A stretch of 64,000 nt of DNA from Thiodiazotropha sp040507225 (GTDB lineage Bacteria; Pseudomonadota; Gammaproteobacteria; Chromatiales; Chromatiaceae): the NCBI GenBank assembly GCA_040507225.1, contig JBEVVG010000001.1:1240001-1304000 (forward strand). The letters run 5' to 3'. Positions 25,126 to 34,383 of this stretch are shown in pieces (the first letter of the stretch is position 1; each line of letters starts with the position of its first letter). The notes under the pieces are model-generated. The model was not told where the DNA came from, ran no database searches, and worked only from the letters and a program-made list of their open reading frames with translations. The position numbers were made by a program, and so were the translations under genes.

Positions 25126-26202
25126 TCACCCGGTCTTGAAAAGACTCAGCGGATCATCCGGGTCGACACCCTCCATGAAGGGTAGTTTGCGATCCTGGTG
25201 AGTCACCTGATAGACCAGGCCGATCCAGTTGCCGATCACCCCTTCCGCGGTGTCGTGCCAGGTATTGTCCAGGCTGTCGATCACCAGGGATTCAGGAAAC
25301 TCGGGCAGCGGCTCGGCGGCTTCCCGGGCCTGTTCGGAACGCTCCCGGTATTCATCGAAGATCGCCTTGGTGGTGAGGCTGAAATAGTGGCTGGGGAATG
25401 GCGGATAGTCGCCGCGCTTGCCCGCAAAGTAGAGCATCACTTCGCGCTTGTACTCTTTCAGCAGACTGATGGTGTCGTACTCCGGATGTCCCTGGAAATA
25501 GACCACCCGCAGACCGTCCCGGCTGACCGCGAGATGCACCCCGGCCTCTTCACTTTCCACCAGCACCCGCAGACCCGCGCGATCGAACTGCTCCCGTGAA
25601 ATCTGGTTGTAGCGGGAATGGGGCACATCGAAACGGGTGTTGACGTCGTTGACCAGTGGGTGGCTCAGGTCCTTCACCCGATGACTGAACACCCCCCACA
25701 GCTTGTCGCCCATCGGGGTACGCTTCTCCCCGTGATGGGACTGCACCACCGCATGGGTGGCCAGACAGGAACACAACACCGAGGTGACGTTTTCGTGCGC
25801 CCAGTCCACCACCTCGGTGAGGGGTTCCCAGAAGGGCTCGAGGGACAGATCCGGATGACTCACATTGGCGCCGGTGATGATCAGGGCATCCAGACCGTCC
25901 TGGCGAATCTGCTCGAACGGCTCGTAGTAGCGATCGATATGCTGCCGGGCCTTCTCCCCCCGGGGCAATTCGTCCAGGGTGAAGGGATGAATGAAAAACT
26001 GGGCGATCGGGTTGGCCTCTCCGACGAGACGGAAGAACTGCCGTTCGGTGGCCTCGATGGCGGCATCCGGCATCATGTTGAGCAGTCCGACATGCAGTTC
26101 GCGGATGTACTGATGGGCCGCCCGGTCCGGAGTGAGGATGTTCTGCCCCTCCTGCTTGAGGCGCGAGAAGGTGGGTAAGTTGTTATGCGCTACCAATGGC
26201 AT
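25126..26202 (-). CDS. metA: Homoserine O-acyltransferase (MetA family)
   Basis: The product is 358 residues catalysing the first committed step of methionine synthesis, acylation of homoserine. The glutamine-amidotransferase-like fold has the nucleophile Cys in CSCLATHAVVQ, the His in YFQGHPEYDTISLLKEY with its following Glu, and PLVAHNNLPTF at the N-terminus. It is about 50 residues longer than E. coli MetA, mostly at the C-terminus (DNTWHDTAEGVIGNWIGLVYQVTH). The ATG at 26202 has GGGAG 7 bases upstream and lies one base past the stop of the ATPase gene, so translation is coupled. Succinyl versus acetyl preference cannot be told. Confidence 0.93.
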   Translation of the reverse strand: MPLVAHNNLPTFSRLKQEGQNILTPDRAAHQYIRELHVGLLNMMPDAAIEATERQFFRLVGEANPIAQFFIHPFTLDELPRGEKARQHIDRYYEPFEQIRQDGLDALIITGANVSHPDLSLEPFWEPLTEVVDWAHENVTSVLCSCLATHAVVQSHHGEKRTPMGDKLWGVFSHRVKDLSHPLVNDVNTRFDVPHSRYNQISREQFDRAGLRVLVESEEAGVHLAVSRDGLRVVYFQGHPEYDTISLLKEYKREVMLYFAGKRGDYPPFPSHYFSLTTKAIFDEYRERSEQAREAAEPLPEFPESLVIDSLDNTWHDTAEGVIGNWIGLVYQVTHQDRKLPFMEGVDPDDPLSLFKTG

Positions 26203-26203
26203 G

Positions 26204-27049
26204 TCAGGACTCCCGCTCAATCACCAGTTCCAGAAGTTGAAGAAAGTCGGACTCACTCTGTACCCGGGACAGTTCCTGGGTGGTCACCGTGTACCCGTAT
26301 TCGGCGGCAATCGCCTCGTAGCGGGGAATGCGGGCCCTGAACAGGCGCGGAAACACCCAGCGGGTAAAGTCATAGGGGTCGACCAGGGAGACATAGTCCA
26401 GTGCCTTGAGGGCCATGTATTCGGCAAGTTGCTCATCGAGAAAAGCCTCCCGGTAATACAGTGGCTTGGGATGAGAGACCGAACGGGCGATCAGGGAAGC
26501 CTCGTCCTGTTCACTGGCGCGAATGTAGAGAATCAGCGAATGCTCGGCGAGAAAATCCAACAGCCCCGGTTCATCAAGCTCACACAGACTGCCACCCACA
26601 TCATTGATGAAATGGGCATAGCCGTAGATCAGCTTGGCTTTGTGAATGAAGCCCGGTACGTCGTACATCGCCGCAATTTCACCCTGTCGGTGCAGCGCCT
26701 GGCGGCGCTTGAATTCGCTCAGTGGCACCCCCCCCTGCTGCGGATTACCCAACATACCGAGGAAGGTCGACACCGGATTCAGGTTGTGGAAGGAGACATT
26801 GCTGCGGATGAAAATGGAGTCGGAACGCAACAGGTCGCGCAGCAGCGGTACCTGCATCGCCTGCTCCTTGATGGTGTCGAGTATCGCTTCATCCAGATAT
26901 CGGGTGCCGATACGGTAGTCCCCGGAATAGTGAAACCAGTCATTGCCGCGCAGCAGATTGGACAAACGTGTCTTGCCCACCCCGGACATACCCATCAGGG
27001 TGATGCATTTGCGGTCCCAGTTCCGAAATTCATCCACGCTAAGCTTCAC
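26204..27049 (-). CDS. P-loop ATPase/kinase coupled to metA
   Basis: The product is about 281 residues. A Walker A motif GMSGVGKTRLS lies near residue 20. Downstream are YSGDYRIGTRYLDEAI, SNVSFHNLNPVSTFLGMLGNP, GYAHFINDVGGSLCEL and LILYIRASEQDEASLI, reminiscent of nucleoside/shikimate-type kinases. No family name comes to mind with confidence. Translation probably starts at the GTG at 27049 (TTGGGAG 8 bases upstream); an ATG at 27067 is the alternative. The stop is one base from the metA start. A role in homoserine/methionine metabolism is inferred from that coupling only. Confidence 0.75.
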   Translation of the reverse strand: MKLSVDEFRNWDRKCITLMGMSGVGKTRLSNLLRGNDWFHYSGDYRIGTRYLDEAILDTIKEQAMQVPLLRDLLRSDSIFIRSNVSFHNLNPVSTFLGMLGNPQQGGVPLSEFKRRQALHRQGEIAAMYDVPGFIHKAKLIYGYAHFINDVGGSLCELDEPGLLDFLAEHSLILYIRASEQDEASLIARSVSHPKPLYYREAFLDEQLAEYMALKALDYVSLVDPYDFTRWVFPRLFRARIPRYEAIAAEYGYTVTTQELSRVQSESDFLQLLELVIERES

Positions 27050-27228
27050 AGGGGAGACTCCCAACATTCTTCAAAATGGGCGCTAATTTTACGGGCAGAC
27101 CCGTTCTGAGAAAAGCCGGCTGAACGGGACAGGCAATTCCGTCCCAAAACCCGGTCCGCTTAGGCTTGGGTCAGCGGGCTCTACAATAACCCATACCTGC
27201 TTGCTATGATTACACATCCGGCGACTCA

Positions 27229-27342
27229 GTATGTCGTCTCCAGGACTTCAAGCCTGCTCTTGATCAAGGCGCGGCTCGCAGCCTATGGCTGTGCCCTTGT
27301 CAAGCGTCGCAAAACCGGGAGAGGGCAGGCTTGAAGCCCCTA
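27229..27342. repeat. Palindromic intergenic repeat, family B, copy 2
   Basis: This aligns with 1778-1890. The ends are inverted repeats of about 15 bp: AGGACTTCAAGCCTGC near 27242 and GCAGGCTTGAAGCCCCT near 27326. The central CCCTTGTCAA is shared with copy 1. No coding potential is seen. Confidence 0.65.
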
Positions 27343-27370
27343 AGAATATGATTTCTAAAGGACAGGCCGA

Positions 27371-27458
27371 AGTGTGCCTGCCTGCAGACTGGGTTATCAG
27401 AACTTGCAGCAGGAGTGCTACAGCGGCGTTTTGATGCCTGGTTGCAGGCAGGTACACT
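27371..27458. repeat. Inverted repeat upstream of the double-receiver gene
   Basis: AGTGTGCCTGCCTGCA (27371-27386) pairs with TGCAGGCAGGTACACT (27443-27458), 15 of 16 positions, enclosing 56 bases that contain a further CAGCAGGAGTGCTACAGC. It lies about 90 bases before the regulator's start, so a leader hairpin is possible. Together with the family B repeat it fills most of the 500-bp gap 27050-27551, in which I see no gene. Confidence 0.5.
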
Positions 27459-27551
27459 CCAGCAGAAGACGACTTGCTGAGTCGCCAGGTTAATCGCTCG
27501 GCTCAAGGCCTGATTATACTGACACTACAACCCATCAGTTGCCGGTTACGA

Positions 27552-28346
27552 ATGAACATCAAAGACCTAGCGGTTGTGCTCGTGGAACCCTCACTGACAC
27601 AACGACACATCATCGAACAGCAGATGGATGCCCTGGGCATCGAGCATATCGATACCTTCACAACCGGTGAGGAGACCCTCAAGGCACTGCCCTTGAGCAA
27701 ACCCGACGTGGTGATCAGCAGCCTCTACCTGCCCGACATGACCGGCACCGAATTGCTGTATCAGATGCACAATGTGGAGCGACTGCTCGATTCCGCCTTC
27801 ATGCTGATCTCCAGCGAAACCAGTATGGCGTTCCTTGATCCCATCCGACAGGCCGGCGCGGTGGCGATTCTGCCCAAACCGTTCGACAAGGACGATCTGC
27901 AGGTCGCCCTGAACGCGACCCTGGATTTTATCGAGACCCCCAACCTGTCCCTGCAAAACGTCGATACCGAAACCCTGCAGGTTCTAATCGTGGATGACAG
28001 TTTGATGTCGCGTAACCAGGTGCGCCGCCTGGTCGAGTCCATGGGCATAGAAAACATCACCGAGGCCTGCAACGGCGCAGAGGCCGCCCAACTGATCAAT
28101 GAACACTATTTCGACCTGGTCATCTCCGACTACAACATGCCGGAAATGGATGGCAAGGAACTGGTCGACTTCATCCGCCAGAAAAGCGCCCAACCCGGAA
28201 TGCCGATCCTCATGATCACCAGTGAATCCAGCGAAAGCCGTCTCGCGGCGGTTCAGAAATCCGGGGTATCCGCCATTTGCGACAAACCGTTCACCTCTGA
28301 CACCGTCAGACAGATGATGCAGAAAATCCTCGACCCGGACGCCTGA
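27552..28346 (+). CDS. Tandem double-receiver regulator, first receiver degenerate
   Basis: The product is about 264 residues from MNIKDLAVVLVEPS; the frame runs back to 27474 without homology. It is two CheY-like receivers and no output domain. In the first (1-130) the acidic pocket reads VLVEPS and the phosphoacceptor position reads VISSLYLPDMTG, Ser57 replacing Asp, though the Lys in LPKPF is kept. In the second (140-264) IVDDS, VISDYNMPEMDG and CDKPF are all present. So only the second domain should be phosphorylated. It is 500 bp upstream of the RpfG-like gene, in the same direction. Confidence 0.88.
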   Translation: MNIKDLAVVLVEPSLTQRHIIEQQMDALGIEHIDTFTTGEETLKALPLSKPDVVISSLYLPDMTGTELLYQMHNVERLLDSAFMLISSETSMAFLDPIRQAGAVAILPKPFDKDDLQVALNATLDFIETPNLSLQNVDTETLQVLIVDDSLMSRNQVRRLVESMGIENITEACNGAEAAQLINEHYFDLVISDYNMPEMDGKELVDFIRQKSAQPGMPILMITSESSESRLAAVQKSGVSAICDKPFTSDTVRQMMQKILDPDA

Positions 28347-28843
28347 ACACTCCTCAAAAACAATCTAACAGCGCTCAATAAGAGATTGTTATTCCTTGAT
28401 TTTTGGTCTTTTCCTCCATATGTCGTATATTTCGTCCAGTCATCTAAAGGATGGTCGCGCGAACGCATGAAATCGGCTACCATTTCGAGGAACTAAAATC
28501 ACTCCAACCCCGGTTGGGGTATCACTCGGACAGCAGGGACGAAAGCATCGGTAAACGTCATCGTTCGATTTCAGACCCCCATGCAAGTGGTCAACTATTC
28601 GATCGGACTGCCGCTACTGTCGGGAACGGATCAAGGGATCTCCGATGAGTCAGACAACATGAGCGGGGTGTTTGAATATGTTTCGGATCACGGCCTTGTG
28701 CGATGGCGGCAAGCCATTGCCCTGCCCCATGGCGTGTTCGCCAAGAGGACTTCAGTCCACTCGTAATGCTCATCCTGATCCACGGGAGGTCAGTGAAGAC
28801 CGCAGTATCCTGTCACACCAGAGCTTAGCGAAGTAGTTGTAAC
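28347..28843. other. Noncoding gap before the RpfG-like gene, with a weak terminator-like hairpin
   Basis: This 497-bp gap has no protein-like frame. Near its left end AACAATCT (28359-28366) and AGATTGTT (28383-28390) form an 8-bp stem followed by a T-rich stretch (ATTCCTTGATTTTTGG). That could end transcription of the double-receiver gene. The rest must hold the leader of the RpfG-like gene. Confidence 0.4.
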
Positions 28844-29902
28844 ATGCCTCATGTCCTCATCATCGATGATCAATCGATCACCCGGATGATTCTCCAGGAA
28901 CTGGTGGGTTCCATCGATAACGATGTCTCGTCGACCTGTTTTGCTGACCCCATCGAGGCACTGGAGTGGGCCAAGTCCCATGAAATCGACCTGGTGATCA
29001 CCGACTACAAGATGCCCCGCATGGATGGCATCAAGTTCATCAAGTGGCTGCGACGCATTCCAAGCTGCAACGACGTGCCGGTGATGATCGTCACCTGCGT
29101 CGAGGATCAGTCGATTCGTTACATGGCCCTGGAGTCCGGCGCCAACGACTTCATCACCAAGCCGATCGATCATACCGAATGCCGCGCCCGTTGCCACAAC
29201 ATGCTGACGATGAGCCAGCAGCGGAAAATGATCAAGGACCGGGCCCTGTTGCTCGAACAGGAGATTCGCAAAACCACTCAGGAGTTGCACGACCGGGAGC
29301 AGGAAACCCTGATGCGACTGGCGAAGGCCGGCGAATACCGGGACGAAGACACCGGAAATCACATCATCCGTATCTCCCGCTACTCCCGTCTGATCGCACG
29401 TGGCATGGGGTTGCCGCAAGAACGCTGTGATTTGATTGCTCAGTCCGCACCCATGCATGATATCGGCAAGATCGGCATCCCCGACTCGATCCTCCTGAAA
29501 CCCGGCCGGCTGACCGAGGAAGAATTCGAAATCATGAAGAACCACACCCAGCTGGGTTATGAAATCCTCAAGAACAGTTCCTCCAAATACATCCAGACCG
29601 GCGCGGTGATCGCCCTGAATCATCATGAGCGCTTCAACGGCGAAGGCTACCCGAACAAGCTGTCGGGCAAGGATATCCCCCTGGAGGCGCGCATCGTGGC
29701 GATCGCGGATGTTTTCGATGCCCTGGTCAGTGATCGGCCTTACAAAAAGAGCTGGCCGTTCGAAAAGGGCGTCGACTATATCAGCCAGCAAAAAGGCCAG
29801 CATTTCGACCCGGACTGCGCGGATGCGTTTCTCGACGAGCTGCAGGAGGTCGAGGCCATTCATCATGCCCTGTGCAGCGAACATGAAGGTACGGACGCTT
29901 GA
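28844..29902 (+). CDS. RpfG-like response regulator with HD-GYP phosphodiesterase
   Basis: The product is 352 residues. The receiver (1-125) has LIIDDQ, phosphoacceptor Asp54 (VITDYKMPRMDG) and Lys in ITKPID. A helical linker (about 125-165) leads to an HD-GYP domain (about 165-335) with EYRDEDTGNHIIR, MHDIGKIGIPDSIL, HHERFNGEGYP and ADVFDALVSDRPYK, so the metal ligands and GYP loop are complete. It should degrade cyclic-di-GMP when phosphorylated. It overlaps the next gene by 4 bp and faces an RpfC-like kinase, matching the DSF-sensing RpfC/RpfG pair of Xanthomonas. Confidence 0.92.
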   Translation: MPHVLIIDDQSITRMILQELVGSIDNDVSSTCFADPIEALEWAKSHEIDLVITDYKMPRMDGIKFIKWLRRIPSCNDVPVMIVTCVEDQSIRYMALESGANDFITKPIDHTECRARCHNMLTMSQQRKMIKDRALLLEQEIRKTTQELHDREQETLMRLAKAGEYRDEDTGNHIIRISRYSRLIARGMGLPQERCDLIAQSAPMHDIGKIGIPDSILLKPGRLTEEEFEIMKNHTQLGYEILKNSSSKYIQTGAVIALNHHERFNGEGYPNKLSGKDIPLEARIVAIADVFDALVSDRPYKKSWPFEKGVDYISQQKGQHFDPDCADAFLDELQEVEAIHHALCSEHEGTDA

Positions 29903-31818
29903 ACCAGAAACCCTTGCAACGGATGCCTGAAACCCTATCGACCGCCGCCACCCGGGATAGATCCTACCCGCGCCTCAGCGTCATCGTCTGCGGTGTGACC
30001 CTGCTGGGGCTGTTCCTGACGCAGTTCTGGTCAATCCCCGCAACTGATGCCACCGGCACGCTCATACTGGCCCTCGCCTATACCTCGGTACGCATGATCC
30101 AGTACCGCTCAGTCGGCCGCTCCGATTCACTGTTGCTGCGTCGTTCGGGACTGCTGTTCGACCAGGTTTTCCTGGGGCTGGCACTGCTTGGCGGCGGGCC
30201 GGACCTGCTGCTGGCACCGCTCACCCTGCTGCTGATCCTTGGCGCGGGTAGCTACGGGATTCGCGATGCCTGGCTGTCCACACTCAGCGCCCTGGGAATA
30301 CGCCTGGTCGCCATTGCATTCAGCGCCAGCCTGATGCTGGACGGCCATCAGCTGCTGGTCCTGGGATTGCAGTTCTCTCTGCCTCTGGCATTGAGCATGA
30401 GAAGACCCCGCACAGCGTTGAATCCTACCGAAACATCCAGCGATGAGACCCTGAACGCGGTCAGGGCGGCTGAATCACCCACTCCCCCCGAAGCCGATAC
30501 CGCAGGGGTCTTCAGCGCCACCCCCGTTCCGCGCAACAGCCGTAGAATCCTGATCCTCTCAAACAGCCAGAACAACATTGCCCTGCTCACCCGGCAGCTC
30601 TCTGAATGGGGTCATGAGACCACCAGTTGCGGCAACAGTCTGCAGGCCTTTAAACATATGTTGTCGCGCAGCCAGGGGACGGTTTTCGCGCCCTACTCGT
30701 TTCTGCTGGTCGATGGCGAGAGCCTGGACATCGAACCACTTTCCCTGGCCCGTCTGGTCAGCGATGAACCGAGACTCGAAGGACTGCGCCTGATCTGCAT
30801 GCAACCCTCGTTCTACAACGACAAGTATGCCCAGCGGCTGCTGCGATCCGGTTATCACACACTCATTGAGTCACCCTGGTCCAAGGAGCAACTGTTCAGC
30901 ATTATCAGTTACGAGTCGGACCAGCAGAGTCTGGCATCCAACGTGGTCAGCCTGAGTCGGCATCGCAACATCAAGCAGGCCTATACGCGCCAGAAGCAGT
31001 TGCTCATCGCAGATGCACCTTCCGATGAACGGACCCTGCTGGCCAATGCCTTGAGTCAGGCGGGCTACAGTGTGCGCACCGTGGAACATGGCGACCAGGT
31101 CCTGGACATTCTCGAGGAACACTTTTTCGACCTGGCCATTTTGAACACGGATCTGCCGGTGATGAGTGGCTTCCAGGTGGTAAAACTGCACCGTTTTACC
31201 ACCCCCTACAAACACTGGGTGCCGTTTATCTGTCTGCACGGGGAGGACGATCCGGAGATTCTCAATCAGTGTCAGAGCATCGGCGTTGACATCTGCTTGT
31301 TCAAGCCGGTATCACCCCATGAAGCGCTGCTTTCGATACTTGCGGCGCTGGACAAGGGGGACCTGCAGAATCTCACCTACGTATACCGCAACACCGATCC
31401 GATCCAGTTCAAGAACAACCGTATCCAGGACGCGATGCTGCTGGATCACATGACTCTGTTACGCCTGGAGAAGCTGGAGACAGGAATCCGCTTCATCAAC
31501 GAGCTGTTCCGGATATTCGAGGCCGAGGGACGCAGCATCCTGGACCGCATGGAACAGGCTGTCGCGCAGCAGAATCTCGGACAATTTCTCGACCAGTCAC
31601 AGATTCTGCTCGACAGCGCGGGACAGTTGGGCGCTATCGTACTCTATGAGTTGAGCCAGCAGGCTTCCAAGCTGTCCGCCCGTGAATTCGAGTACAAAGG
31701 CTCTGACATCCTGAGTGAAATCGAGCAGACCTTCAACCTGACCCTGCAGGCTTACCACTACTACCTCTCCCAACGCACTGCCGCACTGCACTCGGAACCC
31801 ATCGAACCGGCGACCTGA
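29899..31818 (+). CDS. RpfC-shaped membrane protein without kinase core (pseudo-phosphorelay)
   Basis: The product is 639 residues. The N-terminal 165 residues hold about five membrane helices like an RpfC/RpfH sensor. Two receiver-like domains follow (about 215-335 and 365-480). The second keeps the local pattern FFDLAILNTDLPVMSGFQVV, but the acceptor Asp is Asn; its Lys (LFKPVSP) remains. The C-terminus resembles an Hpt helix bundle (FLDQSQILLDSAGQLGA), but the active His is Gln. No HisKA or HATPase domain is present. It looks like an RpfC copy that lost the kinase core and all phosphoacceptors, and may regulate by binding. It overlaps the RpfG-like gene by 4 bp. Confidence 0.8.
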   Translation: MNQKPLQRMPETLSTAATRDRSYPRLSVIVCGVTLLGLFLTQFWSIPATDATGTLILALAYTSVRMIQYRSVGRSDSLLLRRSGLLFDQVFLGLALLGGGPDLLLAPLTLLLILGAGSYGIRDAWLSTLSALGIRLVAIAFSASLMLDGHQLLVLGLQFSLPLALSMRRPRTALNPTETSSDETLNAVRAAESPTPPEADTAGVFSATPVPRNSRRILILSNSQNNIALLTRQLSEWGHETTSCGNSLQAFKHMLSRSQGTVFAPYSFLLVDGESLDIEPLSLARLVSDEPRLEGLRLICMQPSFYNDKYAQRLLRSGYHTLIESPWSKEQLFSIISYESDQQSLASNVVSLSRHRNIKQAYTRQKQLLIADAPSDERTLLANALSQAGYSVRTVEHGDQVLDILEEHFFDLAILNTDLPVMSGFQVVKLHRFTTPYKHWVPFICLHGEDDPEILNQCQSIGVDICLFKPVSPHEALLSILAALDKGDLQNLTYVYRNTDPIQFKNNRIQDAMLLDHMTLLRLEKLETGIRFINELFRIFEAEGRSILDRMEQAVAQQNLGQFLDQSQILLDSAGQLGAIVLYELSQQASKLSAREFEYKGSDILSEIEQTFNLTLQAYHYYLSQRTAALHSEPIEPAT

Positions 31819-31851
31819 ACCCAGCCATAGCGACGCGTTGCCGCCGCCCCT

Positions 31852-34383
31852 TCATACGGTGATGCTTTTCAGATACCGCCGCAAGGCCTGACAGGTCAGA
31901 TTGTAAGTGGAGACCACACGGGCCAGACGCTTCTCACCGATCTCGTCGAACATCTCGTCCTCGATCCGTACTGCTGCCGATGACGCGGCCATCAGCGCAT
32001 AGGCGCCGATGCCCGAGGCATTGTCCGCCAGCAGATGGGCGCTGTCCCTGAATTGCCGAAAACTGGATGCCTTGAGGGCTTCCCGCATGGATGTCAGCAG
32101 CGCTTCGCTGTCGCGCAGGAAACTGTCGATGAGGTTATTGAGAAATCCCGGGTCCCGGCTCAGACCCTGGAGCTTTTTCAGCGTATCCATATCCAGAACC
32201 CGACTGCTCCGCTCGGTACTCGCGGGGCGGGTCGGTTCATCGATCAGGGTGTCGGTGTCGATACCCGGCATCTCACCCCCAAGCAGTTTGTTCACCTCAT
32301 CGAGCAGATGCGCGGAGCGAACCGGTTTGGTGAGATAGGCATTGACCTGCATCGCCTCGCACTGGAGCACCGCTTCGGCCGTCGCATTGGCGGTAAGAAT
32401 CATGAATGGGATATGCACCCGGCCCGGATGCGTCTCCCGGTAGATCCGGATCACATCGAGTCCCCCCACATCCGGCATGTGCAGATCGAGTATCGCCAGA
32501 TCGAAGTGCTCGGACTGCAGCGCCTTCAGGGCCTGGGCGCCATCTTCCACCACGGTCACGTGATGGTGTTGCAGTTCCAGAATCTTTTTCACCACCTTCT
32601 GGTTGATCCGGTTATCTTCGGCCAACAGGATGCGGGCTTCGCGGCCGGAGAGCTGATCTGCGGAGCGGAAGATGCGGGGCGGTTTCGGTATCGATTCGCC
32701 GTTTTCCCCCTTCAGCGCATATTGCAGAACATGGCGAATCTTCTCCTTGGTGACCGGATAGGTGACCACCGCATTGAAACCCGCCAGACACAGTTCCAGT
32801 TCCCTCTCGCGGCTCGGCGCGTGCCGCGTGACACATACCAGCCCCAGGTTATCCAGGCTTTCCTCCGCCCGTATGACCTTCAGCAAATCGTCACCGGTGA
32901 TCACATCCTGGGTCTCATCGACAATCGCGATATCGTATGCCTGACCCGTCTTGGCGCTGTGCAGCAACTCCAGAAAGCCATCTGCAATGGTGTTGCAGAC
33001 CATGATATCCACCGGCCATTCCTGGAGCGCATCCAACACCTCCTGACGTTCCGACAGCAATTCGGTGAACAGCAGGATCCGCGCATCCATCAATCGCTGA
33101 TCATTCAGCAGCAGGTCGCCGGGCGGGGCTGGTATCTGGAACCAGAACCGGCTGCCCTCACCGACCCTGCTCTCCACACCGATGCTGCCGTCCATCAATT
33201 CCACCAACTGCTTGGTGATGGTGGTACCGAGACCACTGCCGCCGTACTGCCGGGTCATGGAATCATCCACCTGTTTGAAGCGTTCAAAGATCAGATCCAG
33301 CTGATTCTCCGGGATGCCGACACCGGTATCGATGACCTCGAAAAGAAGCCTTCGCGACTCCCCGTGATCCGCCTCGCCGCGAAACGGGGTCACCTTGAGC
33401 ATGACGCTGCCCGAATCGGTGAACTTGATCGCGTTATTCAGCAAATTGATCAGTATCTGCCGCAACAGCTGGGGATCGACCCGAACCACCGGTGAGACGT
33501 CCAGGTCGATCCAGCTGCGCATTTCCAGTGACTTGCTGTCCGCAGCGGGTTTCATCATGGAGATCACCAGGCCGACCAGCTCCGAGATATCCTGATCCGA
33601 GCGATTCACCTCCACCTTGCCCGCTTCGATCTTTGAAAAATCCAGCACCCCCTCGATCAGGTTCAACAGGGTTTCCGCCGACGCCTGTATCGAAGCCATG
33701 ATCTCACGCTGTTCCACCCCCATCGGGGTGCCGGCCAACAGGTCGGTCATGCCCACGACCCCGTTGAGGGGGGTACGGATTTCATGGCTCATGTTGGCGA
33801 GAAACCGGCTTTTGGCCTGATTGGAGGCCTCACTGAGCTTTTTCTCATCTTCGATGCGTTTCAGCAGCATTGCCACATACAGCGTGGTCACCAGCAACCC
33901 CACCAGCAGGCCCACGCTGAGGATCGGCTGTTTGATCCAGAATTCATTCGACACGATGACCAGGGCAAAGCCCACGGTGCTGAAACTGCTGGCGAGATAG
34001 AGTTGCGAGATACCGTAACGCAGTCCATTCCCCAGACTGAGCCAGAGGAAGATGACATAGAGCATGGAGGAGCGTTCATCGCCAATCCACATCGAGAAGG
34101 CAATGACCGCGACGTCGCAGACCATGGTATAAACACGGCGCCCTGGATAGCCCAGTGGCTTCCAGGCGATGATCAGCATGACCGCCACTGCGAAGGCCAT
34201 GTAGCCGAGCGCGACACCGAACAGGATACCCATGATCCTGTCGTCGAGCATGAAGAAATACATGAAGCCCGAATAGAGGGTCAGGATGATGGTGAGGCCA
34301 TAGCGCACCAGCGCCTGTTCCGCCTCTCGGTCTGGGGCCCGCTTGAGTCGCGATACTAGTTCACTCCATGATTTATTCAGCAT
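31852..34383 (-). CDS. RpfC-like hybrid sensor histidine kinase
   Basis: The product is 843 residues. Five to six membrane helices (about 28-185) form an RpfC-type sensor. HisKA has the phosphorylated His in FLANMSHEIRTPLNGV. HATPase has NLLNNAIKF, DTGVGI, FERFKQVDDSMTRQYGGSGLG. A degenerate receiver (about 435-560) precedes an intact one (about 590-710; LLAEDNRINQKVV, LAILDLHMPDVGG, LTKPV). A C-terminal Hpt (FRDSAHLLADNASGIGA) keeps its His. The phosphate should pass to the RpfG-like regulator encoded convergently. No RpfF-type enoyl-CoA hydratase for DSF synthesis is in the window. Confidence 0.92.
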   Translation of the reverse strand: MLNKSWSELVSRLKRAPDREAEQALVRYGLTIILTLYSGFMYFFMLDDRIMGILFGVALGYMAFAVAVMLIIAWKPLGYPGRRVYTMVCDVAVIAFSMWIGDERSSMLYVIFLWLSLGNGLRYGISQLYLASSFSTVGFALVIVSNEFWIKQPILSVGLLVGLLVTTLYVAMLLKRIEDEKKLSEASNQAKSRFLANMSHEIRTPLNGVVGMTDLLAGTPMGVEQREIMASIQASAETLLNLIEGVLDFSKIEAGKVEVNRSDQDISELVGLVISMMKPAADSKSLEMRSWIDLDVSPVVRVDPQLLRQILINLLNNAIKFTDSGSVMLKVTPFRGEADHGESRRLLFEVIDTGVGIPENQLDLIFERFKQVDDSMTRQYGGSGLGTTITKQLVELMDGSIGVESRVGEGSRFWFQIPAPPGDLLLNDQRLMDARILLFTELLSERQEVLDALQEWPVDIMVCNTIADGFLELLHSAKTGQAYDIAIVDETQDVITGDDLLKVIRAEESLDNLGLVCVTRHAPSRERELELCLAGFNAVVTYPVTKEKIRHVLQYALKGENGESIPKPPRIFRSADQLSGREARILLAEDNRINQKVVKKILELQHHHVTVVEDGAQALKALQSEHFDLAILDLHMPDVGGLDVIRIYRETHPGRVHIPFMILTANATAEAVLQCEAMQVNAYLTKPVRSAHLLDEVNKLLGGEMPGIDTDTLIDEPTRPASTERSSRVLDMDTLKKLQGLSRDPGFLNNLIDSFLRDSEALLTSMREALKASSFRQFRDSAHLLADNASGIGAYALMAASSAAVRIEDEMFDEIGEKRLARVVSTYNLTCQALRRYLKSITV

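Noticed and set aside
32035..33495. 486-codon open frame antisense to the RpfC-like kinase
   Set aside because: The kinase, receiver and Hpt motifs on the minus strand are unambiguous; the plus frame is a codon-bias shadow.
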